A stretch of DNA of 64,000 bases. Source: Ephydatia muelleri (Eukaryota > Porifera > Demospongiae > Spongillida > Spongillidae). Of the stretch, positions 62,119-64,000 are shown piece by piece; position 1 is the stretch's first letter, and each line of letters starts with the position of its first letter. The stretch is from the NCBI GenBank assembly GCA_013339895.1, contig JABACO010000021.1, positions 2,192,328 to 2,256,327 of the forward strand. The letters are read 5' to 3'. A model generated the notes under the pieces. That model was not told where the DNA came from, did no database searches, and saw only the letters and a list, made by a program, of their open reading frames with translations. The position numbers and the translations under genes are program-made.

Positions 62119-62613
62119 ATGTGCCCTTTTATAGCCAACTTTGAACCTGGTGCACTTGTAAAGTACATTGCTGACACACCTCCAAAAGATGCATCATGCA
62201 ATGGACCTAGTGGTTACTGGTATTTAGCTGCACAAGTTTTGTCTAGAAAATCAAATCCATCCTTCAAGTTTGTGGCAGCAGTTGCTTCATACTGGTACCA
62301 CAACCGATCTGATTTATGTGTGCAAAAAAAGATTGGTGCAAGTCATCATTATCAGGTATGTAAAATTACTTGTACAGTGTAAATGTATTTTGTTGATGAT
62401 GTAATGATGAAACACATGCATAGCTATATGTGTGTTTTAATTTGGGTGTGTACACATATGTTATAATGAATATACATTTAGACCTGCACTAGAGAAAGAG
62501 CAGTTCTGGTTACAGAGGGAAAAGTTGCTCATCATTTAAAGGAAGATACCAGTACTCATTTGGATGGAGAAATTAAGGAGGAAGGAGCTAATGATTTTAG
62601 AGGCTGTGGGTGA
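62119..62613 (+). CDS. Unidentified spliced coding-like locus, first part
   Basis: Exon 62119-62355 (79 codons; preceded by an acceptor-like tttattag and followed by CAG|gtatgt) joins in phase 0 to 62482-62613 (43 codons and stop; acceptor catttag). The product begins MCPFIANFEPGALVKYIADT and includes PSGYWYLAAQVLSRKSNPSF and RERAVLVTEGKVAHHLKED. Codon structure and splice signals look genuine. I recognise no domain. It could be a host gene or another transposon protein. The first exon may begin upstream, since its ATG directly follows an acceptor-like sequence. Confidence 0.4.
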
Positions 62614-62767
62614 AGGACCGAGTAATAGTGAGCACCAAGATGTAATGCATTATTCAGTCCAGAGCATCACCAAAGCAATCAAACTCTTTTGACTGCGGAG
62701 CATTTCTTTGTTTTGTGAGGAGGCTGAAAAGTGTTGACCCCTTAACATGCATTTGAACATTTTTTAG

Positions 62768-63345
62768 GCTGCAAGACTAGAAGTGGAGGGTTTGGATTAT
62801 GTACACACACAAGTAAGGATCTTGGCTTCATTACCAGTCAGTTGTGAAACTGTTGTAGGAAATGATGCCACGATTTCGAGCCCAGATGGCTTATGAACTG
62901 TCAGAAGGTACACTTTACCCACAGAACATAAAAAAAAGGGCATCGATAATCCAGGTGATGAGCAGAGTTTGTACGAGGAATTGAGACAATTCCAAATCAT
63001 TGTAACAAACACAAATCACATGAACAGTTGCATGAGTAAATTTATGCAAGGTATTATCCAATTTCAGAGATGAATTTGGGTGGTATTTACCAGTTGGATA
63101 AAGACACTGATGCAAGTTTTCAGGATGGGAGTGACAAGGAAGATGATGACACAAGTGTAGAAAGTGATAGCAGCAGTGTTGATGATACTGATCTTGCTGC
63201 TGGTGCTATTTTGGTTCCTGATTTCAAGAACAATCCTGACCAAGATGATGTTTTTGCCACACCATGGGGGAAGGAACACTACCTTAAGTACTTTCCACAC
63301 CAAACCAGACCATCTGATAGGTACTATGCCATAATGATGTCTTGA
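62768..63345 (+). CDS. Unidentified coding-like segments, possible continuation of the 62.1-kb locus
   Basis: After an acceptor-like tttttag the plus strand encodes AARLEVEGLDYVHTQVRILA then SLPVSCETVVGNDATI. At 62950-63065 a frame reads GDEQSLYEELRQFQIIVTNT. At 63070-63345 a Ser/Asp-rich frame reads DGSDKEDDDTSVESDSSSVD then GAILVPDFKNNPDQDDVFAT. The acidic Ser-rich stretch looks disordered. Stops separate the pieces, so exon joins are uncertain and decay is possible. Confidence 0.3.
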
Positions 63346-63548
63346 AGCTTTTGCAATTCCAATCCAATTTAAAGGCACTCTCCATTCAAAAGAACACTGA
63401 TAAGACAAATAGTGAAAGAGCTTGAGGTATGTATCATTAAAGTGCACATTTTGGATCATAATACTTCAACGCGAATTATATTAATGGGGACAAAAAAAAT
63501 CACGATTTGTGGGGCATATTGGCATCATAAAGCAGCTCCAGAAAGTGA

Positions 63549-64000
63549 ATGCAAACAGGCCACTTGAAAATTTGCTTGATGTGGTATGTGCCCAGCAATA
63601 CTGCACGAGACAAACATTTAATCAGGAGTTCCCGCATACTAAAGGCATATGAGATCGAGTACTACCTCATGGGACTTGAAAGTGACGTAAAAAGGCAGCT
63701 TTCTTTGCTTCTATCTAGTGTGAACAAGCACATCGTATGGCCAGAGGTTAGTTGCCACGACGGTGAGTTGTATCATGGATGGTAACTTTAAGGTATCATT
63801 TTCCTCAGATTATCACTGTTGTATTGATGCGGACCTTTAAATTGTCGAGGCACGAAGCAATCAAAAGTTACCTCAGCCACACACTGCCTGCATAGCGACA
63901 TAGACTGCAGTGCATCGTTTATACAGTGTACTCATTCATACATCTATGAATACCAACTATCTATGTTGCAACAACCAAGGCAATGAAATAATTAGCCGTA
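63549..64000 (+). other. Weak coding-like segment and window end
   Basis: 63549-63785 encodes YVPSNTARDKHLIRSSRILK and VKRQLSLLLSSVNKHIVWPE, possibly more of the same unidentified locus. Nothing is recognised in the last 200 bp. Confidence 0.25.

Overview
This window is nuclear DNA from an animal. Protein-coding genes are split into short exons with canonical GT-AG introns, and the intact genes belong to families known from metazoans. Very long (TG)n/(CA)n tracts, intronic minisatellites and many decayed DNA transposons of types common in sponges, cnidarians and other marine invertebrates suggest an early-branching marine invertebrate. A sponge is my best guess; the sequence alone does not prove it.

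The left 28.7 kb holds three host genes. (1) The first two coding exons of an STK33-like protein kinase (minus strand, 733 down to 113) run off the left edge. (2) A complete ZMIZ1/2-type gene (plus strand, about 3853-15638, possibly with a 5-codon first exon at 1116) encodes a PIAS-like MIZ-zinc-finger transcriptional co-regulator. I assembled 16 exons whose phases all agree, giving 1265 residues. (3) A complete anoctamin/TMEM16 gene (minus strand, 28707 down to 18097) has 21 phase-consistent exons, 994 residues and all five acidic calcium-site residues. STK33 and ZMIZ are head to head, with about 380 bp between the STK33 start and the candidate first ZMIZ exon. ZMIZ and the anoctamin converge tail to tail.

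The right 35 kb (28.7-64 kb) is a transposon graveyard. In order it contains: a 1.3-kb fold-back element with TGAG target repeats; a 4.6-kb DDE-transposase element with GGCC-type inverted termini, itself split by a 1.2-kb hAT-like element; two hAT transposase fossils, the second split by a 1.1-kb non-autonomous hAT element with near-perfect 8-bp target repeats; a dead tyrosine recombinase; a multi-exon RING-finger transposon-like relic; the 3' half of a Ty3/gypsy pol gene; and a 633-bp MITE that shares termini and internal sequence with the 4.6-kb DDE element. Near the right edge lie an 18-bp tandem array, a 173-bp satellite, and a spliced, coding-like locus I cannot identify.

The host genes do not form an operon or one pathway; they are a kinase, a nuclear co-regulator and a membrane channel/scramblase. 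The least described material is the GGCC-terminated DDE family with its derived MITE, and the RING-containing transposon-like family.
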